Part shown: positions 17,801-27,166 of the stretch, one piece after another
Position numbering within the stretch: the first letter of the stretch is position 1
How the letters are laid out: each line of letters opens with the position of its first letter
NCBI RefSeq assembly: GCF_011045195.1
Contig: NZ_CP049199.1
Span: 1,178,001 to 1,242,000, forward strand
DNA: 64,000 nucleotides
Origin: Caulobacter soli
GTDB lineage: Bacteria > Pseudomonadota > Alphaproteobacteria > Caulobacterales > Caulobacteraceae
Reading direction: 5' to 3'
The notes under the pieces: generated by a model
Databases searched by the model: none
What the model was told of the DNA's origin: nothing
The model's input: the letters and a program-made list of their open reading frames with translations, nothing else
Made by a program: the position numbers and the translations under genes

Positions 17801-20800
17801 GCGACCGTCTCCAGCCTGTTCGCCTCGCACTTCAGCGACATCGACGGCGACAGCCTGGGCGGAGTGGCGATCACCGGCAACGCGGCGACGAGCCAGGGAA
17901 CGTGGCAGTACTCGACCGACAGCGGTTCCAACTGGAGCGCGGTCGGTTCGCCGGCCTTGAGCGCGGCCCTCGTGCTGCCCGCCAACGCCTTGATCCGGTT
18001 CCTGCCGGCGGCGAACTACAACGGGGCGGTTCCGGCCCTGACGGCCCACCTGATCGACAATTCGAGCGCGGTCAGCTTCAGCGCGTCGACCGACATCAGC
18101 GCGAATGGCGGCGCGACCCACTACAGCGGCGGCGCGGTCGACCTCACCACCAGCATCACGGCGGTGAACGACGCGCCCGTGGTTCCGGCCACCGCCACGA
18201 CGGTGAACGGGGTCGAGCAGGCCTTCTCGGCCCTGCTGGGCGGTCTCACGGTTTCGGACCTCGAGCTCGACGCCCGCAACGGCGGCCTGGGCGACTACGC
18301 CGGCGCCACCTTCACGGTCCAGCGCGCCTCGCCCAACGCCAGCGATCTGTTCGGCGTTCTCGCCAGCGGGCTGTTCACCGTCGACGCCGGCACCGGCGAT
18401 TTCCAGGCCGGGGGCCTGACCTTCGCCACCAGCAACCAAACCGGCAACGTGCTGACGATCACCTTCAACAGCTCGGGCACGGCGGCGACGACGGCGTTGG
18501 TCAACGACCTCATCCGACACATCGCCTATGAAAATACCAGCGACGCGCCCCCCGCGTCGGTGACGCTGAACTACAGCCTGAACGACGGCGGCGGCCAGGG
18601 AACCGGCGGCGCGCTTTCGGATAGCGGCTCGGTCATCTTCAACATCGCGGGCTCCAACGACGCTCCCACGGGCGGCGCCAGCATCACCGGCACGGCGGCC
18701 GAGGACCAGGTGCTGACGGCGGTCTCGACCCTGGCCGATCCGGACGGCCTGGGCACGCTGCACTACCAGTGGCAGCGCGACGTCGGCGGCGGTTATGTCA
18801 ATGTCGGAGCCGACCAGTCGACCTACACCTTGGGCGACGGCGACATCGGCGGCCTGATCCAGGTGAAGATCTACTATACGGACGCCGGCGGGACGTATGA
18901 GGAGGCGATCAGCACTCCGACGGTCGCGATCGTCGCCAGCAACGACACCCCGACCGGCGTCGTGTCGGTCACCGGCACGGCGGCCGAGGACCAGGTCCTG
19001 ACGGCCGACACCTCGACCTTGGCCGACTCCGACGGCCTGGGCACGTTGCATTACGACTGGCAGCGCGACACCGGCAGCGGCTTCGTCAGCATCGGCGCGG
19101 CCGATCAGGCCACCTATACCCTGGACGACGCCGACGTCGGCGCCACGATCCAGGTGGTGGTCCGCTATACCGACGGCCAGGGCTTCTCCAACACCGTCAC
19201 CAGCGGCCCCAGCGCGGCGATCGCCGGGGTCGACGACCCGCACACCGGCGGAGCGTCCATCACTGGCACGGCGACCGAGGACCAGGTCCTGACCGCGGTC
19301 TCGACCCTGGCCGACGTCGATGGCCTGGGCACGCTGCACTACGACTGGCAGCGCGACACCGGCAGCGGCTTCGTCAGCACCGGGGCGGCCGACCAGGCGA
19401 CCTACACCCTGGGCGACGCCGACGTCGGCGCCACGATCCAGGTGGTGATCAGCTACACCGACGGCCAGGGCTTCTCCGAAACGGCGACCAGCGCCGCGAC
19501 GGCGACGATCACCAACGTCAACGACCTTCCGACCGGTGGGATTTCGATCACCGGCACGACGACCGAAGACCAGGTCCTGACGGCCAACACCTCCAACCTG
19601 GTCGATCCCGACGGGCTGGGCACGTTCCACTATCAATGGACGCGTGGTGTCGGGACGGACACGGTCCTCGTCGGATCCGACCAGCCGACCTACACCCTGA
19701 CCGACGCCGACGTCGGCGAGCTGATCGGCGTGATCGTCACCTATACCGATCAGCGGGGCGCGGCCGAGCAGGTCAGCATCGTTGGCACCAACCCCATTGC
19801 TCCGGTCAATGACCTGCACACCGGCGGGGCGTCGATCACCGGCACGCCGACCGAGAACCAGGTCCTGACCGCCGTGTCGACCCTGGCCGACGTCGATGGC
19901 CTGGGCACGTTGCACTACGACTGGCAGCGTGACACCGGTTCGGGTTTCGTCAGTATCGGCGCGGCCGACCAGGCGACCTACACCCTGGGCGACGCCGACG
20001 TCGGCGCCACGGTCCAGGTGGTGATCAGCTACACCGACGGCCAGGGTTTCTCCGAAGCGGAGACCAGCACCGCGACGGCGGCCATCGCCAACGTCAACGA
20101 TCTCCCGACCGGCGTGGTGACGATCACCGGGACCAAGGCCGAGAACCAGGTTCTGACCGCCAATACTTCGGCTCTCGCCGACGCCGACGGCTTGGGGACG
20201 CTGCACTACGATTGGCAGCGCGACACCGGTTCGGGCTTCGTCAGCATCGGCGCGGCCGATCAGGCGACCTACACCCTGGGCGACGCCGACGTCGGCGCCA
20301 CGATCCAGGTGGTGATCAGCTACACCGACGGACACGCCACGAGCGAGACCGTGACCTCCTCGGCCACGACGGCCATCAGCGCGGTCAATGACGTGCACAC
20401 CGGCGGAGCGTCGATCACCGGCACGGCGACCGAGGACCAGGTCCTGACCGCCGTGTCGACCCTGGCCGACGTCGATGGCCTGGGCACGCTGCACTACGAC
20501 TGGCAGCGCGACACAGGTTCGGGTTTTGTCAGCATCGGCGCGGCCGACCAGGCGACCTACACCCTGGGCGACGCCGACGTCGGCGCCACGATCCAGGTGG
20601 TGATCAGCTATACCGACGGCCAGGGCTTCTCCGAAACGGCGACCAGCGCCGCGACGGCGACGATCGCCAACGTCAACGACCTTCCAACCGGTGGTGTGTC
20701 GGTCACCGGCACGGCGGCCGAGAACCTGACCCTGACGGCCGACACCTCGACCCTGGTCGATCTCGATGGGCTGGGCACGCTGCACTATCAATGGCAGCGC

Positions 20801-22858
20801 GACAGCGGCAGTGGCTTCGTCAATGTCGGAGCCGACCAGGCGACCTATGCGCTGACCGCGACCGATGTTGGCGCCGTCGTCCGCGTGGTGACCAGCTATA
20901 CCGACGATCACGGCACGGCCGAGTCGGCGACCAGCGCGGCCACCGCCACCGTCGCCCACATCAATCTCGCGCCCACCGGCGTCAACGACGCCAATGCGGT
21001 GACGCAGCGCCTGTCGGTCAGCGGTTCAGTCCGCACCAACGACAGCGACGCCGACGACACGCTCACAACGTTGACGGTGACCAATGTCGCCTTCAACACC
21101 ACCCATGTGGACCAGGCCGTCGTGGCCGGGGGCACGGTGGTGAACGGCGCAAACGGCAAGCTGACGATCCGGCCGGACGGGACCTACACCTACGTGGCCG
21201 ATCACGAGGGTCTGGTCGTTGGCCAGGTCGTGACCGACAAGTTCGACTATACGATCAAGGATCCCGGCGGCGCCGCGGGGACGGCCCAGCTGACGATCAC
21301 CATCACGGGATCCGCCACGGGCGACGCCAACGCCAACACCTTGATCAGCGACGGCACGGGCCACACCCTGACCGGCAAGGGCGGCGCCGACACCCTGACG
21401 GGCGCCGGCGGGGCCGACGTCTTCGCCTATGAGGCGGTCAGCGACAGCACGATCGCCAATTTCGACACGATCACCGACTTCACCCACGGCGTGGACACGC
21501 TGCGGCTGACGCCGCTGATGACCGGGTCGACCAAGCTGACCCTGACCACGGACGGGACCAACAAGATCCTGTCCATCGACCAGAACGGCGATGGCACGGC
21601 CGACGGTCAGATCAAGTCGCTGGGCCAAGGCCTGCAGGTGAAGGATATCGTCACCGGCGTGGCGCATTTCGGCTTCACGATCAACGGTTCGGCCGGCGCC
21701 GACAGCCTCCACGGCGGCAACGGCGGCGACATTCTCACCGGCGGGGCCGGGGCCGACACCTTCTATTACGACGACGGCGACTCGCCGATCCTGCACTGGG
21801 ACGTGATCACCGACTTCCAGACCGGCCAGGACAAGCTGAACATCTCGGCGGCCGACGACGGCATCGTCATTCTCGCGCGCTTCGGCCTGAGCACCTTCAT
21901 CTATTTCGGCGGCCTGGGTAATTCCAGCGTCGTGCAGGTCTTCGGCGACATCAAGCTGTCGGACCTGATCACCAGCAACGGCGTCAGCTTCTCGATGTAC
22001 GGCGACGATAGCGCCAGCAGCGGCGGCGGCGACAACAACGCCGCCCTGGCCGGCGGGAGTGGGGACGACGTTCTGGTGGGGCGCACGACCGACTCCACCC
22101 TGTTCGGCGGCGACGGGGCCGACATCATGTACGGCGGCGACGCCCACGACACCTTCCAGTACACCTCGGTCACCAACTCGAACTTCAGCGCTTACGACAG
22201 CGTCATCGACTTCACCCCCGATGAGGACAAGATCGACATCTCGGCGATCGACGGCGGCAAGATCACCATCGCGCGCTTCGCCGGGACGACCTTCATCTAT
22301 TCGGCCCCCGACGCCGGCGGAAACTTCCAGTCGGTGATCACGGTCCAGGGGACGTCGCTGAAGGCCTCCGACGTGATCGGCAGCGGCGGGGCCACCCAGG
22401 CCTTCACGATGGTCGGCGACAGCACCAGCCACAACATCGCCGACACCCTGATCGCCGGGGCCGGCAACGACATCCTCTACGGCCTGGACGGGAACGACAC
22501 CCTGACCGGCGGCGGCGGGGCCGACTTCATGATCGGCGGCGCCGGGGCGGACACCTTCGTCTATACCGCCGCGACCGACAGCAGGCCGGTGGCCACGGAT
22601 CTGATCTTCGATTTCAGCCACGCCGACGGCGACAGGCTGGACCTGAGCGGCATCGACGCCAATTCGGGCACGGGGGCCAACGACGCCTTCTCGGTGGTGA
22701 CCAGCTTCTCGCAGACAGCGGGCCAGCTGATCATCGCCGCGCCGGACAGCTCGGGCTATTACCATGTCTCGGGCGACTTGAACGGCGACGGGATCGCGGA
22801 CTTCGTGATCGCCCTGAACGTCACCGGCACGCTCACCTCGGCGGACATCCTGCTGTAG
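14897..22858 (+). CDS. Giant RTX-type secreted protein/adhesin with Ig-like and cadherin-like repeats (2,653 aa)
   Basis: This protein is very probably exported by a type I secretion system: it has no N-terminal signal peptide, no useful cysteines in the repeats, and a C-terminus with RTX nonapeptides. Layout: residues 1-350 form a beta-propeller-like head (LWYITEGGDADTRLARINDD); 350-640 two Ig/cadherin-like units; 645-1093 three units of about 150 aa, each with a SSLFASHF-type core and NDAP boundary; 1093-1258 a further unit; 1259-2027 eight 96-aa repeats; 2028-2140 a VCBS-like unit; 2140-2653 four serralysin-like RTX blocks (GGADTLTGAGGADVF, GGNGGDILTGGAGADTF, GGDGADIMYGGD, GNDTLTGGGGADFM). 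ATG 14897 has AAAGGA. Secretion genes are not in the window. Role: surface or biofilm adhesion, inferred. Confidence 0.92.
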   Translation: MPFSGQLWYITEGGDADTRLARINDDNTGGTVVVDNGVAGTGDDKFASSFTADIGVDTAAGFYFAINNNTINDHAVLLRGSIGSSAAPTAVVTFSTSLIVNTIEVDAFTHRIYVGVQDGAGTNGAITGIKVYSYDTAGTLTDLGFLTTADSDNRANVNGTLHLLDPQDFALDRSVVAGGRLFYSERLGSSSNALYRLDLTSPDTATNMIAASVFPTDGSNGRIIDVEVDESNHKVYFTTRSNAASPSGSYDANDNAVWWIDASATDGTPTKVTFSGMPANVFFGGDMTFDQSTRQLYVESEETTGSDTDDVIYVLQLNAAGTTATYIRSIFPSPAFTASGANIEGLTFTDLPVLTVSGNSTGATEQGATLTALTGAPTITDTDSGYLVSATVQITGGTFSSNENSTADDHLGYSGSKQITGTIAGTSITISWNAATETLTLTGYDTIANYQTAMAGLVYWATGDNPTNYGSNTSRTVTWTVSDGSPGVLAGSVNTTTSTINIAAVNDAPVNGTVSGATGNENADIAVTGLQISDADANPASATMTVTLSVTKGVLTLRTDVGSGLTAGAVSGNGTGTVTLTGTINAINATLAASNGLLFHGNTNVSGTDTLTVVTSDGGSTGSGGTLSDTDNYTITIIGVNDAPTVSGDGTESVTASNEDISPTTLANTVSAVFGGQYADGDGDAFAGVAVIANGSTAGTGQWQYWNGSTWVNIGATSTAAAVELAASTAIRFAPATDFNGPAPTLTVRLVDASSGAITTGAVVNTTTNGGSTAFSTGTVVLSHAVTAVNDAPTVINGSTVSLTSVAEDSAPGAGQTVSSLFASHFSDAKDTVSGGSSANAFTGIAVTGDAATAAQGVYQYFEGGTWHDLPAVSTSSAFILDASTLVRFVPAADYNGTAPSLTVSLIDDAAGAVTTGATADLTTTGGTTPYSASMTLNVVVTATNDAPVASGSATLTAVAEDAANPAGATVSSLFASHFSDIDGDSLGGVAITGNAATSQGTWQYSTDSGSNWSAVGSPALSAALVLPANALIRFLPAANYNGAVPALTAHLIDNSSAVSFSASTDISANGGATHYSGGAVDLTTSITAVNDAPVVPATATTVNGVEQAFSALLGGLTVSDLELDARNGGLGDYAGATFTVQRASPNASDLFGVLASGLFTVDAGTGDFQAGGLTFATSNQTGNVLTITFNSSGTAATTALVNDLIRHIAYENTSDAPPASVTLNYSLNDGGGQGTGGALSDSGSVIFNIAGSNDAPTGGASITGTAAEDQVLTAVSTLADPDGLGTLHYQWQRDVGGGYVNVGADQSTYTLGDGDIGGLIQVKIYYTDAGGTYEEAISTPTVAIVASNDTPTGVVSVTGTAAEDQVLTADTSTLADSDGLGTLHYDWQRDTGSGFVSIGAADQATYTLDDADVGATIQVVVRYTDGQGFSNTVTSGPSAAIAGVDDPHTGGASITGTATEDQVLTAVSTLADVDGLGTLHYDWQRDTGSGFVSTGAADQATYTLGDADVGATIQVVISYTDGQGFSETATSAATATITNVNDLPTGGISITGTTTEDQVLTANTSNLVDPDGLGTFHYQWTRGVGTDTVLVGSDQPTYTLTDADVGELIGVIVTYTDQRGAAEQVSIVGTNPIAPVNDLHTGGASITGTPTENQVLTAVSTLADVDGLGTLHYDWQRDTGSGFVSIGAADQATYTLGDADVGATVQVVISYTDGQGFSEAETSTATAAIANVNDLPTGVVTITGTKAENQVLTANTSALADADGLGTLHYDWQRDTGSGFVSIGAADQATYTLGDADVGATIQVVISYTDGHATSETVTSSATTAISAVNDVHTGGASITGTATEDQVLTAVSTLADVDGLGTLHYDWQRDTGSGFVSIGAADQATYTLGDADVGATIQVVISYTDGQGFSETATSAATATIANVNDLPTGGVSVTGTAAENLTLTADTSTLVDLDGLGTLHYQWQRDSGSGFVNVGADQATYALTATDVGAVVRVVTSYTDDHGTAESATSAATATVAHINLAPTGVNDANAVTQRLSVSGSVRTNDSDADDTLTTLTVTNVAFNTTHVDQAVVAGGTVVNGANGKLTIRPDGTYTYVADHEGLVVGQVVTDKFDYTIKDPGGAAGTAQLTITITGSATGDANANTLISDGTGHTLTGKGGADTLTGAGGADVFAYEAVSDSTIANFDTITDFTHGVDTLRLTPLMTGSTKLTLTTDGTNKILSIDQNGDGTADGQIKSLGQGLQVKDIVTGVAHFGFTINGSAGADSLHGGNGGDILTGGAGADTFYYDDGDSPILHWDVITDFQTGQDKLNISAADDGIVILARFGLSTFIYFGGLGNSSVVQVFGDIKLSDLITSNGVSFSMYGDDSASSGGGDNNAALAGGSGDDVLVGRTTDSTLFGGDGADIMYGGDAHDTFQYTSVTNSNFSAYDSVIDFTPDEDKIDISAIDGGKITIARFAGTTFIYSAPDAGGNFQSVITVQGTSLKASDVIGSGGATQAFTMVGDSTSHNIADTLIAGAGNDILYGLDGNDTLTGGGGADFMIGGAGADTFVYTAATDSRPVATDLIFDFSHADGDRLDLSGIDANSGTGANDAFSVVTSFSQTAGQLIIAAPDSSGYYHVSGDLNGDGIADFVIALNVTGTLTSADILL
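18671..20977 (+). repeat. Eight tandem 96-aa (about 288-bp) repeats arranged as four dimers
   Basis: Each unit begins G-G/V-x-S-I/V-T-G-T and ends at N-D-x-P/H-T, with the core DWQRDTGSGFVSIGAADQAT. Units alternate in two types: odd units have LTAVSTLAD, even units have LTA[DN]TS-x-L and one extra residue. Units 3, 5 and 7 are nearly identical at DNA level. This indicates amplification of a two-unit (about 576-bp) block and possible length variation by recombination. Confidence 0.9.
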
Positions 22859-22865
22859 CGCTTTC

Positions 22866-22900
22866 GCGGCCAGATCAATCTTGAGTATTGATCTGGCCGC
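22866..22900 (+). terminator. Perfect 14-bp stem hairpin after the giant gene
   Basis: GCGGCCAGATCAAT pairs perfectly with 22887-22900 around a 7-nt loop, starting 8 bases after the stop codon. The stem is very stable but is not followed by a T-run, so it may act in both directions or protect the mRNA end. Confidence 0.65.
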
Positions 22901-22995
22901 CACACAACCTAAGATCAAAATCGACTGGAGCGAGTCGTTCCGGTTGCGCCGACCGCCCCTCGACGGGCGTCGTCGATTTCAGATCGGAGGACGCC

Positions 22996-24972
22996 GTGAC
23001 CCGCACCCTCAGCGCCAGCGCTCAGGCGCCGCGCGATCCAGCGCTCAAGACGATCGACAAGATGGCGCTGCGGGCGATCGCCCAGGCCGCGGTCGACGTC
23101 GAGCTGTTCACGATCCCGCTCTACATGACCAGCCTCTATTCGATCCAGGGCATGCACGCGATCACGGGGCAGGGGAACGACTTCTACCAAGGTCGCCTGT
23201 GGCCCGGAGCCAAGACCTCGGCCAACCCCATCACCGCCAACGAGCACGCCTTTAACCTGGTGTTCTCGGTGTTCATCCAGGAGATGCTGCACCTGCAGAT
23301 GGCCGCCAACATGGCCACGGTGCTGGGCGTCAGTCCCCGCTTCACCGACACCGCCCTGCAGGACGACCGCCACGGCTGGACCTGCTACGGGCCGACCAAC
23401 AGCGTCATCCCCAACATCATCGACCTGAAGGACACGATCCACCACGAGGACGTGCCGGTGAACGTGGGGCCGCTGTCGGACGTGCTGTTGCGGCTGTTCA
23501 TCGCCATTGAGCAGCCCGAGATCGACGCCCGGGCCAACATCAAGCCCGGCAAGGAAAAGGCCTATTTCCCCAAGGCGCCGTTCGCCGACTGGAAGCCCGG
23601 CCAGCCCCTGCCGAGGTTCGGCACCATCGGCTGGATGTACCAGTGCTACTATGACTATCTGAGCCTGGCCTACAGCGACGGCTCCACCCTGTGGGACGCG
23701 CTGTTCACGCCCACGGCCGTGCAGAACGACCTGTTCAACAGCTTCTCCTCGCCCGGCCATCCGATGCGCGAGTTCATGGGCTTCGAGACCACGATCGCCA
23801 CCACCGACAAGGCCATCGCCTTCGAGCAGATGGTCTCGATGATGGACGCCATCACCGACCAGGGCGAGGGCAGCGAGATCCAGCGCCGACCCCAACTGCT
23901 GCAGGCGGTCAAGCCCAAGTATCAGCCGTCGGACACCGCTCTGCGCGCCGACTATCCCAGCTATGACGACACCGGGCGGCAGATCCCGTCGGCCGACGCC
24001 GTGGCGCGGTCCGACAACGACCCGATGGACCACTACGAGCGGTTCAAGAAGGTGCTGGACCTGCTGCCCCAGATCGTCACCTGGCCGATGTGGCTGAAGG
24101 CGAACGGCCCCTGGACGGCCAAGGAGCTGCAGGGGCCGGACTATGATCCGTCCAACCCTCTCAAGCTGCCGACCCCCGACGAACTGGCGGCGGCGCTGAA
24201 CGCCCTGAACGAACCGACCGCCCAGGCCAACAGTCATACCCTGCTCAGCCAGGCGGTGATCGGCGCGATCGCCGGGGTGACGACGGTGCTCAACGACTAC
24301 TGGAACCCGCCGGCCACCGGGCCGGTGCTTTTCCCGTTCCCGTCGATGGCGGGATCGGGCGACCGGATGTCGATCGCCTGGGCGGTTCTGGGCCTGACGC
24401 CCGACCTGTCGATCGGCCTGGATCCGGCCACGCCGGGCAAGCTCTATCATTCGTGCCAGGCGTTGGACCTCGACGGGACCGGCGACAACGGCTGCGCCGC
24501 CGTCGAGATCTTCCACACCTGCCGCGGCTCCAACAACTGCCACGCCCAGGGCGGCTGCGGTTTCGTCCAGCCGGTGGGCGGCGGCGGCAACTGCGGTTCG
24601 GCGGTGGTGGTGCGCGGCGGCGCGGGTGTCGGGGTCGGCGGCGGCTGCGGCCTGCCGCCCCAGAAGCTGTACTCGGCGCCCAGCGACAACAAGTGCGGTG
24701 GGTTCGGCGGCTGCGCCGTGCCGATCTCGGCCTCGCAGGTGTTCCCGGCCACGGGCCAGATGCAGCTGTACGACTTCGTTGAAGGTAGCGAAGGCAAGGA
24801 TGGCTGGCAGTCTGTGCCCTTCGGCGACCCCATGCTGTATCAGCGCGGCGAGAAGGTGCACGACGTGGCCTATCGCGCCTATCAGGCGGTGATGACGCAT
24901 CGGGGCAAGACGGTTCCGGCCGATCCTCCGGCGGCGGACAATCTGCGCCTCGTCTTCCCGCCATCGACGTGA
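22996..24972 (+). CDS. Ferritin-like (VioB-type) protein with a bufferin-like Cys-rich C-terminal segment (658 aa)
   Basis: The N-terminal 230 residues match the ferritin-like domain found in VioB-type iminophenylpyruvate dimer synthases. Candidate di-iron ligands are Glu36 ([11 protein letters not shown]), Glu96 and His99 (QEMLHLQ) and Glu172 (IAIEQPE). The C-terminal segment (487-573) has nine cysteines, including [15 protein letters not shown] with spacing C-x5-C-x5-C (Cys509, 515, 521), the pattern seen in BufA2-type bufferin precursors, then glycine-rich CGS, CGL and KCGGFGGC. No signal peptide is visible. GTG 22996 was chosen because CGGAGG precedes it by five bases; ATG 22888 lies in the terminator. 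The next two genes encode the DUF692/DUF2063 pair that modifies bufferins, so this is probably their substrate. Fusion of enzyme and precursor is the odd feature. Confidence 0.82.
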   Translation: MTRTLSASAQAPRDPALKTIDKMALRAIAQAAVDVELFTIPLYMTSLYSIQGMHAITGQGNDFYQGRLWPGAKTSANPITANEHAFNLVFSVFIQEMLHLQMAANMATVLGVSPRFTDTALQDDRHGWTCYGPTNSVIPNIIDLKDTIHHEDVPVNVGPLSDVLLRLFIAIEQPEIDARANIKPGKEKAYFPKAPFADWKPGQPLPRFGTIGWMYQCYYDYLSLAYSDGSTLWDALFTPTAVQNDLFNSFSSPGHPMREFMGFETTIATTDKAIAFEQMVSMMDAITDQGEGSEIQRRPQLLQAVKPKYQPSDTALRADYPSYDDTGRQIPSADAVARSDNDPMDHYERFKKVLDLLPQIVTWPMWLKANGPWTAKELQGPDYDPSNPLKLPTPDELAAALNALNEPTAQANSHTLLSQAVIGAIAGVTTVLNDYWNPPATGPVLFPFPSMAGSGDRMSIAWAVLGLTPDLSIGLDPATPGKLYHSCQALDLDGTGDNGCAAVEIFHTCRGSNNCHAQGGCGFVQPVGGGGNCGSAVVVRGGAGVGVGGGCGLPPQKLYSAPSDNKCGGFGGCAVPISASQVFPATGQMQLYDFVEGSEGKDGWQSVPFGDPMLYQRGEKVHDVAYRAYQAVMTHRGKTVPADPPAADNLRLVFPPST

Positions 24973-24985
24973 CGAGGGGGACCTG

Positions 24986-25873
24986 ATGGCCGGTCGCCAG
25001 CCCCGCGCGCCCCGCCTGGGCCTGCCCAACCTGGGCGACGGGGTGGGGCTGCGCGAGCCGCATTTCCCGCACTTGATGGCGACGCCCCCGGCCGACTGGG
25101 GCGTCGACTGGTTCGAGGTGATCAGCGAGAACTTCCTCGATCATGCGGGCTATGCCGCTCACGTGCTGGAGGTGGTGGCCGCCCATCGGCCGGTGGTGAT
25201 GCACGGGGTGTCGTTGTCGATCGGCGGCGCCGACCCGCTGGACGTCATCTATCTGGACAAGCTGGCGGCCCTGGCCGACCGCATCCAGCCGGCCTGGATT
25301 TCGGACCATCTGTGCTGGACCGGGGTGGCGGGGATCAACACCCACGACCTGCTGCCTCTGCCACTGACGGAGGCCGCCCTGGCCCATGTGATCGATCGGG
25401 TGAAGGCCGTGCAGGACCGCCTGGGCCGGCCGCTGATCCTGGAGAACCCCAGCAGCTATCTGGAATTCCACGCCTCGCAGATGCCCGAATGGGAGTTCCT
25501 GGCCCGGCTGGCCGAGGCGGCCGACTGCGGCCTACTGCTGGACGTCAACAATGTCCATGTCAGCGCCTTCAACCATGGCTTCGATCCCATGGCCTATATC
25601 GCCGCCATTCCGGCCGAGCGGATCGTGCAGACCCATCTGGCCGGCCCCAGCGACTTTGGCACGCACCTGATGGACACCCACGACGCTCCGGTGCCCGACG
25701 CGGTCTGGCCGCTCTACGCCGAGGTGCAGGCGCGAACCGGCGGGGTCTCGACCCTGCTGGAATGGGACGCCAACATTCCCCCGTGGCTGGACCTGCTGGC
25801 CGAGTTGGCCAAGGCGAGCGCGGCGCGGGAGGGGTGGTCGCCCGCCGAGGAAGCGGTTCGCGCCCATGGTTGA
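24986..25873 (+). CDS. DUF692 multinuclear non-heme iron oxidative enzyme (MNIO, BufB-like)
   Basis: This 295-aa TIM-barrel enzyme belongs to the family of MbnB, TglH and BufB, which use two or three irons and O2 to modify cysteines in peptides. Metal-site motifs are all present: ISENF (residues 47-50), [10 protein letters not shown] (His73), ISDHLCW (Asp107, His108), NTHDLLPLP (His120), ILENPSS (Glu153), DVNNVHVSA (Asp186-Asn188), THLAG (His217), DTHDA (Asp230-His232) and LEWDANIP (Glu259). It starts 13 bp after the ferritin-like gene with GAGGGGG as ribosome-binding site and overlaps the DUF2063 gene by 8 bp. It is probably the catalytic member of a modification pair acting on the Cys-rich segment upstream. 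Confidence 0.93.
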   Translation: MAGRQPRAPRLGLPNLGDGVGLREPHFPHLMATPPADWGVDWFEVISENFLDHAGYAAHVLEVVAAHRPVVMHGVSLSIGGADPLDVIYLDKLAALADRIQPAWISDHLCWTGVAGINTHDLLPLPLTEAALAHVIDRVKAVQDRLGRPLILENPSSYLEFHASQMPEWEFLARLAEAADCGLLLDVNNVHVSAFNHGFDPMAYIAAIPAERIVQTHLAGPSDFGTHLMDTHDAPVPDAVWPLYAEVQARTGGVSTLLEWDANIPPWLDLLAELAKASAAREGWSPAEEAVRAHG

Positions 25874-26678
25874 GCCCGAGCTGGCCACCATGCAGCGCTG
25901 GATGCAGGGGGCGATCCTGGGGCGTGCCGCGCCGCTGGACGTCGACGCCGTCGTTGTCGGTGCCGCCCAGGACCAAGGCGGGCTGACCGCCGCCCAGCGC
26001 CTGGGCCTCTACGCGCGGGGCTATCGCGCCCGGTTGATGGAGTGTCTGACCGCCGAATTTCCGTGCCTGTTGGCCTTGGCCGGCGAGCAGGTGTTCCAGC
26101 TGTTCGCGGCCGGCTACATCGCCGCGCGGCCGTCGACCGATCCCAGCCTCTACGGCCTGGGCGCGGGTTTCGCCGACTATCTGGAGGCCACGCGGCCCGC
26201 CGGCGACGACGGTCCCGCCGCGCTGTCGGCCCTGCCGGCCGAGCTGGCGCGCCTGGACCGGGCGCGGGCCGAGGTCCAGCGCGCGGCCGGAGTTGAGCGC
26301 CTGGGCGGACCGGTTCTGGCCGCCGACCTGCTGCTGACCCCAGGCGCGCGGCTGCGGCGGCCCGACAGCGTGCGGCTGCTGACCCTGGGCTTCGATCCGG
26401 GGCCGCTGCTGGCCGCCGTCGATCGGGGCGGACCGATTGATCCGCCGCCGCCCTGTCCGACCCCGGTCGCCGTGGCCCGCAGTCGCTGGCGCGTCGCCGT
26501 CCACGCCCTGCCGGTCTGGCGTTACGCTTGGCTGGAGGCGTTGGGGGAGGAGGGGGCCGACGTTCACGTGGCCGCCGCCCGCGCGGCCCAGGCCAGCGGC
26601 CGAGAGACCGGCGCGGTGATCGCTGACTTGGCGCTGTGGTTGCCGACGGCGGCGGGGCTGGGATTGGTGACGATCTAA
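25866..26678 (+). CDS. DUF2063 (BufC/MbnC-like) partner of the DUF692 enzyme
   Basis: The 270-aa product has the DUF2063 N-terminal helical domain ([53 protein letters not shown]), which in related systems binds the precursor and presents it to the DUF692 enzyme. The C-terminal half is the usual alpha/beta extension with [21 protein letters not shown] 25866 overlaps the upstream stop by 8 bp, so the pair is translationally coupled and likely forms a stoichiometric complex. Recognition of a full-size ferritin-like protein instead of a short peptide would be new for this family. Confidence 0.9.
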   Translation: MVEPELATMQRWMQGAILGRAAPLDVDAVVVGAAQDQGGLTAAQRLGLYARGYRARLMECLTAEFPCLLALAGEQVFQLFAAGYIAARPSTDPSLYGLGAGFADYLEATRPAGDDGPAALSALPAELARLDRARAEVQRAAGVERLGGPVLAADLLLTPGARLRRPDSVRLLTLGFDPGPLLAAVDRGGPIDPPPPCPTPVAVARSRWRVAVHALPVWRYAWLEALGEEGADVHVAAARAAQASGRETGAVIADLALWLPTAAGLGLVTI

Positions 26679-26688
26679 GGACGGCGGA

Positions 26689-27144
26689 ATGTCTGAAGAG
26701 GGTAAGACCATTGCGGACTATGCCGAGCGGGAGAAGGAAAATTCCGCCGCGTGGCGCAAGGTGTGGATCGCCTCACTTGGAGTTGCCAACGGGGCGGGAC
26801 TGCTGGCCGCCGCGAATGCGTTGAAGGATGCGCGAGGTGAGCTTTGGTTCGCGTTGCTTCCTACGATGTGGATGATGGCTTTGGGTGTCGCTGCCGCAGG
26901 AGCCATCCCGTGGGCAAGACTTCGTTACCATATGTGCGTGGCGCGCCGCTTTGAAGCGGCGATAGGTCAAGATCGCGAAGGCTTGGGCTCTTCAAAGAGA
27001 TCAATGGTCTTATGGGATGCGATCAGTATCAGCCTCAATTTGGCCGGGGCGGCGGGTTTCCTCATCGGGATGTGTTGGGCGCTGTTCGCAATCACATTTC
27101 GCGTCGCGACTTGGCCTTGGGTGGCCACTCAGTTCCAACCATAG
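26689..27144 (+). CDS. Hypothetical membrane protein (151 aa) after the DUF2063 gene
   Basis: I do not recognise this protein. After a charged start (TIADYAEREKENSAAWRKV) it has four probable membrane helices: around WIASLGVANGAGLLAAANAL, LWFALLPTMWMMALGVAAAG, ISISLNLAGAAGFLIGMCWA and FRVATWPW. ATG 26689 follows AAGGACGGA, 10 bp after the DUF2063 stop, so it could belong to the operon. Its base composition is lower in GC and its codon use is less biased than in its neighbours, which hints at separate acquisition. It may be an accessory of the modification locus or an unrelated insertion. Confidence 0.72.
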   Translation: MSEEGKTIADYAEREKENSAAWRKVWIASLGVANGAGLLAAANALKDARGELWFALLPTMWMMALGVAAAGAIPWARLRYHMCVARRFEAAIGQDREGLGSSKRSMVLWDAISISLNLAGAAGFLIGMCWALFAITFRVATWPWVATQFQP

Positions 27145-27166
27145 CAGAAACCGACTTTTCGATGGT

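Noticed and set aside
14828..22918. Three long minus-strand frames (890, 1,068 and 630 codons) opposite the giant gene
   Set aside because: They are mirror frames caused by strong GC-biased codons of the giant gene; sequences are V/G/D/R-rich with no domain pattern.
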